64,000 nucleotides of DNA. Source: Phaeosaccion multiseriatum. Taxonomy: Eukaryota; Ochrophyta, other classes. This document shows, piece by piece, positions 43,857 to 55,391 of the stretch (its first letter is position 1; every line of letters begins with the position of its first letter). Made by a program: the position numbers and the translations under genes. The notes beneath the pieces were generated by a model, which was not told where the DNA came from, did not search any database, and saw nothing but the letters and a program-made list of their open reading frames with translations. The stretch lies in the NCBI GenBank assembly GCA_965112735.1, contig OZ218952.1:1550001-1614000 (forward strand). Direction: 5' to 3'.

Positions 43857-45088
43857 CTACCTGGTACACGGCCTTGACGAGGTCGTTGCTGCGGCAGTCT
43901 CCCTGCACGTTGCCGTACAGTTCCGAGCAGACCATGTCCGCGCTGTGGTGATTGCAGTGAGGGTGGGAGGGTGGGGGTGAGGAAGTGGCGGGTATTCGAG
44001 AGAGAAATGTGAGGGAGCGGTGGAAAAAATAACAAGCCGTACCCCAAACTCGGCGAGCATCTCCAGCAGCTCCCTCGCCTCCTGCTCCCTCCCAGTCTCT
44101 CTTAAACACGCAAAAATCCCTCTCTTCTCACTCTCTCCCTCAAGCACGTCCACCTCCGCCTCCTTTCGTACCTGGCACAAACCTCCCCAAGGTCCAATGC
44201 GGACAGGAGGGGGAAGTCCGCCAAGCAATCCGAGCAGGTAGCATCGTCGAAGCACATGGGTGCGGCGTCGGCGCAGGCGCTCTCCAGAGTGGGGAAGGGT
44301 GTGGGAGCGGCGACGGGGGGGGGCGTTGCGCCGGGGGGAGACTCGCCCTCCACGCAGAGACTGAGATCAATGTCTGTGCCCAGGCAGCCCTCGTTGACCA
44401 CGCAGCTGTAGTACTCGATCCATGCGCCTCCCGTAGTGTCGCAGTTGTTTTCCACGGCGGCGGCGCCAAAGAGAGAGGGCCCGTACACGGTGCAGATGTC
44501 GGACCTGTCGGTCGTTTGGGGGGGTGAATAAATTAGGTGGGGAGAGCAAGAGGGCGCGGAAGAGAGGAAGGGAGGGAGGGAGGGAGAGAGGGAAAGGGAG
44601 GCATGGAAAAAGAGGGGAGGGGGGGAGGAGGTGAGGAAGTTGGCGTTGGGGGGACGGAACAGTCCTCTCCTCCCGTCTCACAAGGAGGGAAAGATCCATC
44701 AGTTGTTCCCGAACAAGCCGTAAGATAGGCGAGTCGCAGCGAGTCGCACACGCGCATCGCGGGTGGGGCAAGGAGGAGCAAAGGAGGAGCCAAGGCGCGG
44801 AGAGGCTACGTATGCGTGGAGTTGAAAGCCGGAGGGCGCTAACGGACGAAGGCAAAGGTTCAGGCAGGGGGGCCTGAGTACGTGTTCTCACATGCTGTCG
44901 CATCCCCCGACATCGAAGTCCGCAGACAGCCCCAGCTCAATGTAGTCGAACTGCTCGCTGCTCAGGTCCTCGTCGAAGTTGCCCTGGGTCTCGTCGAAGC
45001 ACCTTGCGCATGCCGGGACCACGGTGCAGGCGAAGCGCTCCGCGGAGCACTGGGCTCCGGCCTGAAGTTCACGTCGGTGAGGATCCAT
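43601..45088 (-). CDS. Cys-rich protein with C-terminal hydrophobic tail (possible GPI or membrane anchor)
   Basis: Four exons (45088-44892, 44504-44172, 43942-43861, 43765-43601) join in frame to 258 residues. The family is not recognised. Paired cysteines recur in similarly spaced blocks: CARCFDET, CDTTGGAW, CVVNEGCLGTDIDLSLC, MCFDDATCSDC, MVCSELYGNVQGDC, INNICSGSEE. The C-terminus ends LAFMPALLFALMMFRK after a Gly/Ser/Ala-rich stretch, fitting a GPI signal or membrane helix. No signal peptide starts at 45088, but CTTCAG just inside this exon (before GCCGGAGCC) is a plausible acceptor, so a 5' exon with the leader may lie upstream. Intron 3 holds a poly-C/poly-G run of about 27 and a GA array. 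Confidence 0.6.
43771..43853. repeat. Poly-G run and GA array in intron 3 of the Cys-rich gene
   Basis: About 27 consecutive G at 43771-43797, then (GA)n at 43821-43853. On the coding strand these are a (TC)n after the donor and a poly-C directly before the acceptor ATTAG, an extreme polypyrimidine tract. Confidence 0.9.
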
Positions 45089-46304
45089 TTTGCGGCTGGT
45101 GAAGGGAGGTCAGTGCTACGGCAGAGAAAGGAGTGCTGTTGATGCTGTTTTTCTTGTCTTGTTCCTAGAGAGAAGACGTGCTGGTTTGTTTTTGCTGATG
45201 ATGAGCTGCGTGTTTGAGAGAACAAAAATGATGGATTCTCACAGAAAGTTTCGAGACTCGAATTGTTATCACGAGTGCGATTTCCGTAAAACTCTTCCCA
45301 ACTTCGGAGACCGTTCTCTCCTTTAGGGTATACACAAGTATACACTCAGAAAGAGAAAACACTCCACTGCGGGGCACGTCAAGCAGTCGGTGTATCATGC
45401 AAGAGAGGGAATGAAGTTTGGCTGGGGATGATGCCATTCCAGTTTCAGGTTTCCCAAAAAAAAGGGGAAGGGAGGGAGGGGGGTTAGCGGCTTACTGTAG
45501 GCCTATTTGGGAAAATTGCCCGGCCTAGCGAGGGCCGTAGGCCCTCGGCCTATTTATATGCCGCCGCCTAGGCGGCCTAGGCGGGGCGGAGGCCCGCGCG
45601 GCCTAGGGCAGACGCCAGCCAACTCTAGGCGGACGGTGGGAGTGCCCGGAGTGCCCAGAGTGCAAAGAGTAGTCAGTTTCATTGCATGGGATTGGAAGTG
45701 AGGAGTAGACTTGGTTCGTGTTGTCTCTTCCGCCTCGCTGGCCCTACGAGGAGTGCAGACCTACAGGTGTGCTGCTACCCACTGGCTGGGCGGCACCACG
45801 CACGCGCCCACGGCCACTGGGAGGCTGCCTAGAGGCGGGCTATATCGGGCTATATAGGCCGCCTAGGACTGAAAAGTGAGCGGCCTAGAGCAGAACCGCT
45901 AGGCGTGCATGGGGCCGAGTGAGTTGTGCCATGAGCATACCCCTTTCTCCACCGCTGCCAGCTGGCATGATATCTGATAGTCAGCCGTGCACCACCCCAG
46001 AGGCGTTCGTGGCCTCCTCGTCTCCTCAAGCTTGTCAAGCGGCTCAGCAGCGGCTCGGCTCAATGAATGACAATCTTCAATCTTGGAAGTAGTATCTCAA
46101 AAAGTTGGAATCCGTTCCGTAGACATTTGGAGAGACGCCTTTGCATTGTACTCTTTTTCTTCTCTAAATACGGTTCTCTCCTCTTGCTCTCAGTACCATG
46201 TAGCGAGAGGAGCGAGAGAGCATCTGTAAAGAAGGTTAACATTTCTAACAACCACCGAGGAGCCGGGGTTTGCTTCAAACCCCCCCTTCCCATCTCTCGC
46301 CCAA
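45089..46304. other. Gene-poor spacer between Cys-rich and oxidoreductase genes
   Basis: No supported coding region; the left part may hold an unrecognised first exon of the Cys-rich gene. Contains the CCTAGG-rich patch described separately. Confidence 0.5.
45519..45905. repeat. CCTAGG/GGCCTAG-rich patch
   Basis: Four CCTAGG sites (three between 45567 and 45607, one near 45866) and additional GGCCTAG or GCCTAG variants at both ends. GGCCTATTTATATGCC at the left and GGCTATATAGGCCG at the right are related. May be a degraded non-autonomous element; boundaries unclear. Confidence 0.5.
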
Positions 46305-48384
46305 CTACGCAGACAAAGGCGCCCTTGCTGTTGTTGTAGGGTACTGCTCCTGCAGAATCTCGTCCACCGTAACGGGTCTGTTCTCCTTCACTGACTTCTG
46401 GCAAGCAAGTGCGATAAGGATGCAAATGCGGCCGTCCTCCGCGTAGGCGGGCTTGAGCTTGGCGAGCATCTCCTTGTCGTCGGGGGTGGCCACCACTTGC
46501 ACAAAGGCGGCCATGGCATTCACGTAGGCATTGGCGTACCTGCACAGAGGGAAGGCAAGAGGGGGGAGATTGTGAGATTGACATTGGGAAGCAAGGGGGG
46601 CACAAGATACACTACGAAACAGAGCCGTTTGCTGCCATCTCGGACGCTGAAGTAGCGCGCGAGTCCTGCCATCTGCAACGTGCAAGCAACACTCCTACCA
46701 CTCTCTTCTCTTTCCCTCCGGCCCACCTGTCCAGGAAGAAGTGGTAGGGCAGCGGCGCCGATGTCCCGCTCTTGGTGGAGGTGGTGATGGAAGAGGGACT
46801 CCTGTTAAGCCCGTCCACCGTGCCCTCACTGCCAAACACCTCCACGCGTTGGTCGTACCCGAAGGCGCACTTCCTGCTGTTGGTGATGGTGCCGAACACC
46901 CCGTTGGAGAATTTGACCATGGTGGTGGTCGTGTCAAAGTCCTCGGCCTCCTTGGCTGTGTGTGTGAGAGAGAGAGAGAGCACAGGGACGAGAGGTGGGA
47001 GGCAGGAGGGTCGGCGGGGGAGGTACAAATACAGGGGGGGGGGGGGGGGGACAACGTGAGGAGGGAGCAGGGGTTGTTGGCGGGGAGAGAAACTGACAGA
47101 AGGGAAAAGGTGTGGGGTGAGTTGACGTACCTTCGGGGTCGAAGGCCATGGCGTTCACGTACACCTCGGTGATCTCCGCTCCGTCTCCGGCGAGGAATCG
47201 AGCCATGTCGAAGTCGTGACTACGGTGGGAAGGATTACGGACAGTGGCGATAGCGTTGCAATTCTAGTTAGGAGAGAGAGCAAGAAGAGAGAAAAAAGAA
47301 TTGGACAGACGGCAAAGTCACAGCACCCGCCAGCCAGCCAAGCAGCCCACAACACGAACGACCCTTTCAGCACGCACACTTTCATCCATCCACCCGCTTA
47401 AGACCACCTACCGACCCACCCTCTTTGAGCCCATCCACCCACTCACCTGATCATGTCGTTGAAGATGCCTCCGCTGTTCTTGAGGTAGGCAACGGGTGGC
47501 GGCGCGGGGTCCCTGGAAGTGATGTGGAAGGTACGCACGTCACCAATGGCGCCGTTTGCGATTTGCTCTCGGACGGCCTTGAAGTTGTCGTCGTATCTCC
47601 GTTGAAAGCCGAGGAAGAAGGTCACGCCGGACTCGTCCACCTTCTGCATTGTGTCGTCAATCACCTTGAGGTCGAAGCTGATGGGCTGAGGACGGAAGGA
47701 GGAAGGGAGGGAGAAGGGGAGCGAGAGGGCCGGGGTTAGTCACGGGTGTGTGTTGGACAATTGTCGGACACATAACCATAAACAGAGCCATTCCCATCCA
47801 TATCTATATATTGGCCGCTCTCTCACCTTTTCGCAGTAAATGTGCTTCTTCAGCCTCACACACTCGTTAATCTGCTCCGCGTGGAAGGGCGTGGGGGAGC
47901 CAATGACCACGGCCTCCACTTCTGGGTCGTTGACCATCTCCTTCCAGTCCTTGTAGAACTTGGCGTTGCCTCCCGTGCTGGCCACCACCCTTGCCCCTGC
48001 CTCCTCAAAGATGTCGGACACCGCGATGAGCTTGGCGCCCGGGGTTCGGAAGGCGAGGGTTGAGGCATGGATCTGCCGAGGAGGAGGGGGATGGGCTCAA
48101 TTCAGCTGCAATGCGAGGCCCACGGCGGATTGTTGCAAATTCTTGTTTTTTCTTTTCTTTCTTTCTTCCCTCCTTCCCCTCCACCCACTACTTACGTCTC
48201 CGATTCGCCCACAACCGATCACGCCCACGCCCAGGCCGTCCGCCCCCATCCGTAAGCACGACTCCGGCCTACTTCGGCTGCCAAAGGAGCTCGAACCGTG
48301 AATCGGGAGCGTTGTCGATGGCACAAAGGCCGCTGCTGGACCCAGAGCGCAGGCCAGGCCCACGATCACAGATACGGACTGCAT
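46305..48384 (-). CDS. Plastid-targeted Gfo/Idh/MocA oxidoreductase (inositol dehydrogenase-like)
   Basis: Six exons: 48384-48196, 48072-47827, 47685-47447, 47219-47131, 46955-46727, 46539-46305, giving 408 residues. The N-terminus MQSVSVIVGLACALGPAAAF followed by VPSTT resembles a signal peptide with an Ala-Phe junction and Ser/Arg-rich transit peptide, as in complex red plastids. The mature part has the Rossmann GVIGCGRIG (about 54-62), VIGSPTPFHAEQ, the catalytic-lysine motif EKP (split by intron 2), and GGIFNDMISHDFDMARFLAG with the HDxD of inositol 2-dehydrogenase-like members. The family oxidises or reduces sugar and polyol substrates with NAD(P); the substrate cannot be told. It is divergent from the nitrite reductase gene, which has a similar leader. 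Confidence 0.9.
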
Positions 48385-48784
48385 TTTTCTCCGCTTTAGC
48401 ACCCAATCTGGAAGATAAGGGTCGCTTGCTACGGGCCTATCAGGTGCTGCTGGTGGGCCCTTGATGTGCTTGTGCTCGGCTTTAGGTGAAAGATTGTGGA
48501 GGAAAGGGAGAGAACATCGCCTTGGAGTACCAACACTTTCACAATTGGATATTACGTCACAGCCGAGCGGTTGAGAGGCAACAAGGCAACTAAAAAAAAA
48601 AAGAAAGCACCCTCCCAAGAAGCAGGCTGGCCGCACAGCCTCAAAACGGATCCAAACCATCAGAATATTATTGGGTGACAACCATTCAAAGGAGCTGAGG
48701 TAACCACCCTCATAAGTAGACAACAAGGACTGAGATTAGGGAGTGGTGTAGAGACAAAGAGGGCAACGAAAAGGAGGAAGAAAA
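48385..48784. promoter_or_regulatory. Divergent promoter between oxidoreductase and nitrite reductase genes
   Basis: 400 bp between divergent starts, containing an A11 run near 48592-48602. The close head-to-head arrangement of two plastid-leader genes suggests shared control, but no specific site could be named. Confidence 0.5.
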
Positions 48785-49934
48785 ATGCCCACGAGCAGGA
48801 GCGCTGCGCTCACCTGCCTGGCTGCAGCATGCGTCCTACAGGCGGGGCACGCGTTCTTGCCCAGCAGCGGAGCCGCTCTCAGCATGGGACGGGTGGCGGC
48901 TGGGCTGCAGACACCGGCGGGGCCTTCTTACGCCAGGAGCAGTCTCTCCATGGCTGCTGATGGCGAAAAGAAAACAGTTGTGGTGGTGGGGAACGGCATG
49001 GTGAGTGGGGGCTCAGCGTCTCGCCTTTGCGAAAGCCGGCAGAAACATGCCACACAGAGACCGTCGCTAGTCATTGGGGCGACGGGCCATCCTTCCTGAT
49101 GTCTCCTTTATCCTCTCTCTCCTTTAATGAGAGAGTTTTCTTTTCGTTTCTTTCGATTCATTCTTTGCTTCTCTCCTCTTTCGCGACGTGATTAGGTGGG
49201 CCAGCGATTCTGCGAGACTATGACCGATCTCGACGAGAACAAGGACTGGAAAGTGGTCACATTTTGCGAGGAGCCGCGCTCCGCCTACAACCGCATGCGA
49301 CTGACGGAGTACTTTACCAAGCGTGACCTCGACGACCTGAGCCTGGCCGGTGAGTATCTTCCGGAGGGCGACCGGACGGCGTGGTACGAGGAGCGGGATG
49401 TGGACCTCCACGTGGGCGACAAGGTGACGGCCATTGATACGGAGAACAAGGTTGTGACGAGCGCACAGGGCAAGTCCATCAAGTACGACAAGGCCGTTCT
49501 CGCAATGGGCTCTTTCCCCTTTGTGCCGCCCACGCCGGGTATGGACCGCGACGGGGTATTTGTGTACCGCACCATTGAGGACCTCGAGGCCATGATGGAG
49601 TACCAGAAGAAGCACGGCATCACCAAGGCGGCCGTCATCGGGGGCGGGTTGCTGGGCCTGGAGGCCGCCAAGGCCATGTTCGATTTGGGCATGGAGACGC
49701 ACATTATTGAGTTTGCACCCATTCTCATGTGCAGGCAGATCGACCAGGCAGGGCACGGTATCCTCTCCGGCATGATCGAGCAGATGGGCCTCAAGGTGCG
49801 TGTGTGTGTGGAGGAGTTGGGGGGTGAGCAGGCGGATTGGGCTCCTTGTCTTTTCCTTCTTTCTTCGCTCTCATGCATGCAACTTACGCCCTTACCTCTT
49901 GCACCTTCCCACCCATGCCTTGCACTCACCCACC

Positions 49935-49973
<39 letters not shown>

Positions 49974-52900
49974 AGGTGCACTGCGACGCCCGCACGTCCG
50001 AGGTGTTGGGCGACGACGAGGGCCGCACCAGGGCCCTGCGCTTCAGCAACGAGGGCTGGGATGACCTTGACGTGGGCATGGTGGTGGTCTCTGCAGGCAT
50101 CCGACCCCGCGACGAGCTGGTCAAGAACAACGAGGGCATCGCGACACACGAGCGAGGAGGGGTCATGGTCAACGACATGCTGCAGACGAGCAACAAGGAC
50201 GTGTACGCCGTCGGAGAGGTGGCGTTACACGGATCCATGATCTACGGGCTCGTGGCTCCGGGGTACACCATGGCTGACAATGTTGCCAAGAACCTGCTGG
50301 CGAGTAAGGGTGAGGCACTACTGGAGCCCGACCAAGAGCCGGAGGAAGGGGCGCTGCTGTTCAAGGGGGCGGACATGTCGACCAAGCTCAAGTTGATGGG
50401 CGTGGACGTTGCGAGCTTTGGCCAGTACACGTACAAGGAGGACGACGAAGACGTGCAGCCCTTGGTGTGGAACGACCCCTTCTCGGGCGTGTACCGCAAG
50501 CTCGTCTTCAACAAGTCCGGCACCCGCCTCTTGGGAGGAATGTGCGTGGGCGACGCCTCGGACTACACCCTCCTCGCGGGGCTGGCCAAGACGGGCGAAG
50601 AGTTGCCCTCGGCGCCCCGCACCATGCTCCTCCCGGCAGACACGGGCGCCTCGGGTGGCGGGGCCACCGTCGGAGTGGAAGACATGGCCGATGACATGCA
50701 AGTGTGCTCTTGCAACGACGTGACCAAGGGGGCCATCATGAAGGCCGTTACAGAGGGCGGGTGTGACAACCTCGCCTCGGTCAAGACATGCACCAAGGCC
50801 GGCACCGGCTGCGGTGGATGCGAGCCTTTGGTCAAGAACCTTGTATCGCACGCTATGGAAAGCATGGGACAGTCCCTGTCCAACTCGCTGTGTGAGCACT
50901 TCGACTACACCCGCTCCGAGCTGTTTGAGATTATCAAGATTAACAAGTACAAGTCCTTCGAGGAGGTGCTGGAGAACCACGGCGAGGGTGACGGGTGCGA
51001 GACGTGCAAGCCCGCTGTGGCGTCCATCCTGGCGGGCATCTGGAACGACATGATCCTCGCAGACGGGCGCGACGTGTTGCAGGACACCAATGACCGCAGG
51101 TGAGTGAGTTGGATGGTACGAAAGTAGTGAGGGGCTGGGCAGTAGCGCACTCGAGGGAAGGGGAAAGTGGTACGGGGTGTAGTCAGCTGCTGCAGTCAGT
51201 CACATAACGCCTCCTTGACATATCTCTTCTCATCACTTGGGACTCCGCCCGTGCCATCCCCTGCCATCCTCTCCCCAGCCTGGCCAACATGCAGCGAGGC
51301 GGCACGTACAGCGTCATTCCCCGAGTGGCCGCCGGAGAGATCACCCCCGACATGCTCTCCTCCATGGCCGACGTGGCCAAGGAGTACAAGCTCTACACCA
51401 AGATCACGGGGGCGCAGCGCATCGACCTTCTGGGGGCGGAGAGGCACGGTGAGTGGGGGATGAGTTGGAAGTGAGGGGGTGGAGGGAGGGCGAAAGAGGA
51501 GCCAAGTAGCGCGTCAGTTTCGTGAGTTTCCCTGCCCGGGATGTGAAGCGGGTGTGGGAGGGGGGGGAGGATGAGTGAGGGGTGGGGGGATGAGTGAGGG
51601 GTGGGAGTGCGAAAGAGGAGCCAAGTTGCGTGTTAGTTTCGTCAGTTTCCCTACCTGGGGTGTCACTCACTCACTCCCTTCCTCCCTCTGCATGCCTTCC
51701 TACCCCCGCCCCAATAGACCTGCCCGACATCTGGGAGAAGCTTGGAGAGGCAGGATTCGAGTCTGGTCACGCATACGGCAAGGCCCTCAGGACGGTCAAG
51801 GCCTGCGTGGGCAGCACGTGGTGCCGCTACGGCATGAACGACTCCATGAGTCTTGGAGTGCGCATCGAGAACAGGTATGGAAATGGACAGTGGGCATGGA
51901 AGGGGGCCTGCTCTTACACTGATTTGCCGACTCACTGACTGACTAGCACCAGGGACTGATACTAACGCTTGGCATTTGATATTCATTTGACATGCGCTGA
52001 CACCAGGTACAAGGGCCTGAGGTCGCCGCACAAGCTCAAGGGAGGAGTCAGCGCGTGCATCCGAGAGTGCGCGGAGGCGCAGGGCAAGGTGAGAGGGAGG
52101 CGACAAGCAGCGAGCGACGGTGGCAGGGGTGGGGGAGTGAGTGACTTTTGAATTCAAAGCAAGTCGTCTCTGACTCAACCTGTCTTATCCTCCCACTAGT
52201 CAAGGTTTGAGACAACGATATAATTGTATTTTCTGTGGTGACGCTAGCTTACGGATGTACGTGTTTGTGTGGCGTGTGTTTTGCCCCTCACCTGTTACTT
52301 TTGTCTCGTGTTGTCTTTCGCGCCCCCCCCGCCCCCCCTCCCACAGGACTTTGGGTTGATTGCCACTGAGACGGGATTCAACTTGTACGTCGGGGGCAAC
52401 GGAGGCGCCCAGCCCAGGCACGGAGACCTCATTGCAACAGGCATCGACGAGGACACCGCCGTCACCTACATCGACCGCTTCCTCATGTACTACACCGCCA
52501 CGGCAGAGAAGCTCGAGCGAACGGCAAGGTGGATGGAGCGCATGGAAGGAGGTGAGTGAGTGAGTGAGTGAGTGAGTGAGGTGGGTGCGTCAGTGGGTCA
52601 AGTGTAGTCCTGTTTTTTTTTCCTTTGCTCTTGTTCGCACCAGTGTCGTTTTTTTGCTCACTCACATACTCCCCCTCCTTCTCCAGGCGTGGAGCACTTG
52701 AAGGACGTGATCATCCACGACAAGCTCGGAGTGTGCGCCAAGCTCGACGCTGACATGCAGTACATCGTAGACACTTACCAAGTGAGTTAGAGGATGGCAG
52801 TGGATGGTCAGCGATGGGATAGGAGGGTGCGGGGAGAAGACAGTGGCGGGCGTGCGCGAAGGCATGCGTTGTTTGTTGTCTGCCGGGTGCCTCTTTTCCA

Positions 52901-53772
52901 CCATCCAGACCAGTTCGTATTACCTCTGTCCTCTTTCTCACGCGCCTCCTCCCCTTCCCTTTATGGCCTGCCGCCCTCCCCGCCTCCCCTCTCTTGGTGC
53001 CCAGGATGAGTGGGCCACGGTCGTTGCGGACCCCGAGCGCCGAGCGCGCTTCAAGCAGTTCGTCAACACGGACGAGCGCGAGAGCACCATCTCCACCACC
53101 ATGACCCGTGGACAGCTGCACCCGGTGGCCTGGCCTAAGGACGCAGACATTGAGCCGCTCAACGCGCCCAAGAAGGCCATGGACGTTTTATCCGGAGCCA
53201 AGAAGTGGTACCAAGTGGGCATGGTCAAAGACTTCCCACAAGGGGGCGGAGCGACGGTCAAGTACGGCAAGTCTCAGCTGGCGGTGTTCAACCTGTCCAA
53301 GGCCAGAGGGGAGTGGTACTGCACGCAGAACGTGTGCCCGCACAAGCGCGCTCTGGTGCTCTCGCAAGGGCTGACCGGCTCCAAGGACGGGGCGCCCAAG
53401 GTGGCCTGCCCTCTGCACAAGAAAAACTTTGACCTCTCTACAGGGGAGTGCTTCGACGCTGAGCCGGAGGAGGGCATGGACCTCATGTCCTTCCCCGTCA
53501 AGGTGGAAGAGGGTGACATGTCTGTGTGGCTGGAGCTGCCCCCGGCCTCGGAGCTGGACCTCATCCTAGCCACGGAGAAGGTGGCCATCTCTGCAGGGCC
53601 CGGGGAGGGGGAGGAGTGCGCGGCGGGCTGCGAGCAGGAGACCGTGGGGCCTCTCGCAGGGGCGCAGAACAATTTCATCCCCCTCAAGGGCGCGCCCGCG
53701 GCTGTCAAGGAAGCCGCAGCCGCAGCCGGGGTGGCTGGCGGGGCTGGAGGGGCTGCGGCAGCGAGCGGTTAG
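48785..53772 (+). CDS. NAD(P)H-dependent nitrite reductase, fused NirB-NirD type, with plastid leader
   Basis: Nine exons: 48785-49000, 49196-49795, 49976-51099, 51279-51448, 51718-51874, 52007-52088, 52347-52551, 52687-52781, 53005-53772, giving 1,138 residues. It reduces nitrite to ammonium with NAD(P)H. The leader is MPTSRSAALTCLAAACVLQA, then GHAFLP, a plastid-type signal/transit junction. In order: FAD/NAD reductase (VVVVGNGMVGQRF, AVIGGGLLGLEAA), BFD-like [2Fe-2S] cysteines (CSCND...CGGCEP), sulfite/nitrite reductase halves, siroheme-[4Fe-4S] cysteines C733/C739 (CVGSTWC) and C773/C777 (CIREC), then a Rieske NirD domain with CPH (994-996) and CPLH (1018-1021). All ligands are present, so it should be active. 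This architecture is typical of bacteria, fungi and oomycetes, unlike the ferredoxin enzyme of plants. Confidence 0.95.
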
Positions 53773-54266
53773 TTTGAGGGTGGGGGGAAGCATGCGAGGG
53801 AGGGACGTAGAGCGAGTCGTGTGTGCCTTGGGGGGGCTTTTTCGATGTAGAGAAAAGAAAGATTAAAGTCTCCAGCAAGAGTGGGCTATACGCTTCGGCG
53901 CTATCGCTCGCCTTGACTGTAGAGTTGGGTCGACGAGCCCTTGGCATCGGTTTATGGATAATGTATAATGTATGTAACATTTTTGCATTGTCAAGTCTCG
54001 TTCAGAGCCCCGACCGTCTCTCTCAGATGAATCAGAAGGACTGGCGGTTGTTGGTGGAAGGGGTATGGCCGGTTGCGCCCTTCGTTCTCGGAGTCTCAAT
54101 AGGCAGCTGGTGCTGCTACAAATGTAGCACACAGTAACACAGCCACTCAAGTCTCGTTTCTGCGAGGGCAGAGACGAGCACCACCGCGAAGATGATATAT
54201 GTATGTACAGTACTCCCTCTTGGGATGGGGGCATGAATCTTCCAAGGAATCAAGGTTATCGTAGGG
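53773..54266. other. Convergent 3' region of nitrite reductase and poly-Glu gene
   Basis: No gene seen. Contains AT-richer sequence (GTATAATGTATGTAACATTT near 53962) consistent with 3' UTR and cleavage region. Confidence 0.5.
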
Positions 54267-55391
54267 TTAGGATGCTGTGGACGAAGGTGGTGGTGGTGGT
54301 GGTTGTGGTGGCGCTCCCTGACTCAGAGTGGCGCTCTCCATCTTCCGCTTCTTTGCCCCCTTGCGGATTGGTGCCCTTGCCATATCTGCCCTCCCCTCAT
54401 GTAGCAGGGCAGCCAGTCGCGAAGTGACCCTCTCGCGTCGCTGCGCGTTGGTTGGGGGCGAGGTGGGGCTTGGGACACTGCATCCAGAAGTCGCCGCAGC
54501 ACCCGCAATGGCAGTAGCAGTAGCACCACCACCACCACCACCATCAGCAGCAAGAGCAGGTGCCGAAGCAGGAGGACCAGCCCATACGTGCTCGGCGTTG
54601 GCCAGTACAACCAAGCGCAACACACGGATGGGAGTGGATTTCCATGTGTACTTCTTGGTTCTGAGGAACTCTCCGAACGCCGCCCAGTCGAACGTCTTGC
54701 CCTTGTACTCCACATCTCGCCACCAGCTCGGTTCCTCAGCCTTCCCAATGTAGTACCGATGTCCGGGATGGGAAATCCCCTGCGTATTCATCTGGGAACA
54801 ACGTGACCTCCTGGGCTTCTTTCCCTTCCTCTCACCGTCGTCGGACCGAGCCTCCTCAGCCTCCTCAGCCTCCTCCTCCTCCTCCTCCTCCTCCTCCTCT
54901 TCCTCCTCCTCCTCCTCCTCCTCCTCTTCCTCCTCCTCCGGGCTGAGTGTGCCCTCGAGGATTCGGTCCTCTCTTGCCCTCTTGCGTGATATCCGTGCTC
55001 GTAGCACGCCTCGGGCATTTTCTTTCATCAACACGATGAAAACGATGCGCACCTCCTCATCGCTGACTTTCGCAACAATCTCCTTTGCACTGCTGACCTC
55101 ATTCATCCCCTCAACAGCCATGACCGACCGTGGTACACGCTGAAACACTTCGGTGCGAAGGGCCTCGCTCACAGACATGCTCCCCACTGCCTGAGACAAG
55201 AGACTACTGCCTGGGTAAGCAAGGGTCACGACTCGTGAGCCCTCTCGTCGAAGGATCACCATCTCATCGTCCAAGCCCGTCAACTTGGTTGCAAATTTGT
55301 AAAGCTCCTTCCTGTAGCCATTTCTCAGTGCCGCTTGCGCCTCCTCGCCGAGCAAACTCGCCCCTCCAGAGAGTAACTTCTTCGTCGTCAT
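54267..55391 (-). CDS. Unknown basic protein with poly-Glu tract
   Basis: An uninterrupted frame of 374 residues from the ATG at 55391. I recognise no family. The N-terminal 140 or so residues look folded (LLGEEAQAALRNGYRKELY, VRIVFIVLMKENARGVLRAR), followed by about 25 consecutive Glu, a Lys/Arg cluster (KGKKPRRSR), a conserved-looking block (HRYYIGKAEEPSWWRDVEYK, FDWAAFGEFLRTKKYTW) and a Gly/Ala/Pro tail. CCATTAG one base before the ATG resembles an acceptor, so the real start may be in an upstream exon; a frame starting MVLQQEKTNSAG at 55709 is a candidate, but I could not join it in phase. The basic and acidic tracts suggest a nuclear protein (inference). Confidence 0.55.
   Translation of the reverse strand: MTTKKLLSGGASLLGEEAQAALRNGYRKELYKFATKLTGLDDEMVILRREGSRVVTLAYPGSSLLSQAVGSMSVSEALRTEVFQRVPRSVMAVEGMNEVSSAKEIVAKVSDEEVRIVFIVLMKENARGVLRARISRKRAREDRILEGTLSPEEEEEEEEEEEEEEEEEEEEEEEAEEAEEARSDDGERKGKKPRRSRCSQMNTQGISHPGHRYYIGKAEEPSWWRDVEYKGKTFDWAAFGEFLRTKKYTWKSTPIRVLRLVVLANAEHVWAGPPASAPALAADGGGGGGATATAIAGAAATSGCSVPSPTSPPTNAQRRERVTSRLAALLHEGRADMARAPIRKGAKKRKMESATLSQGAPPQPPPPPPSSTAS

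Noticed and set aside
44043-44100. Possible exon RETGREQEARELLEMLAEFG in the Cys-rich gene
   Set aside because: The peptide looks natural and the donor GTACGG is good, but no acceptor gives a phase compatible with the next exon. Exons 44504-44172 and 43942-43861 join directly in frame.
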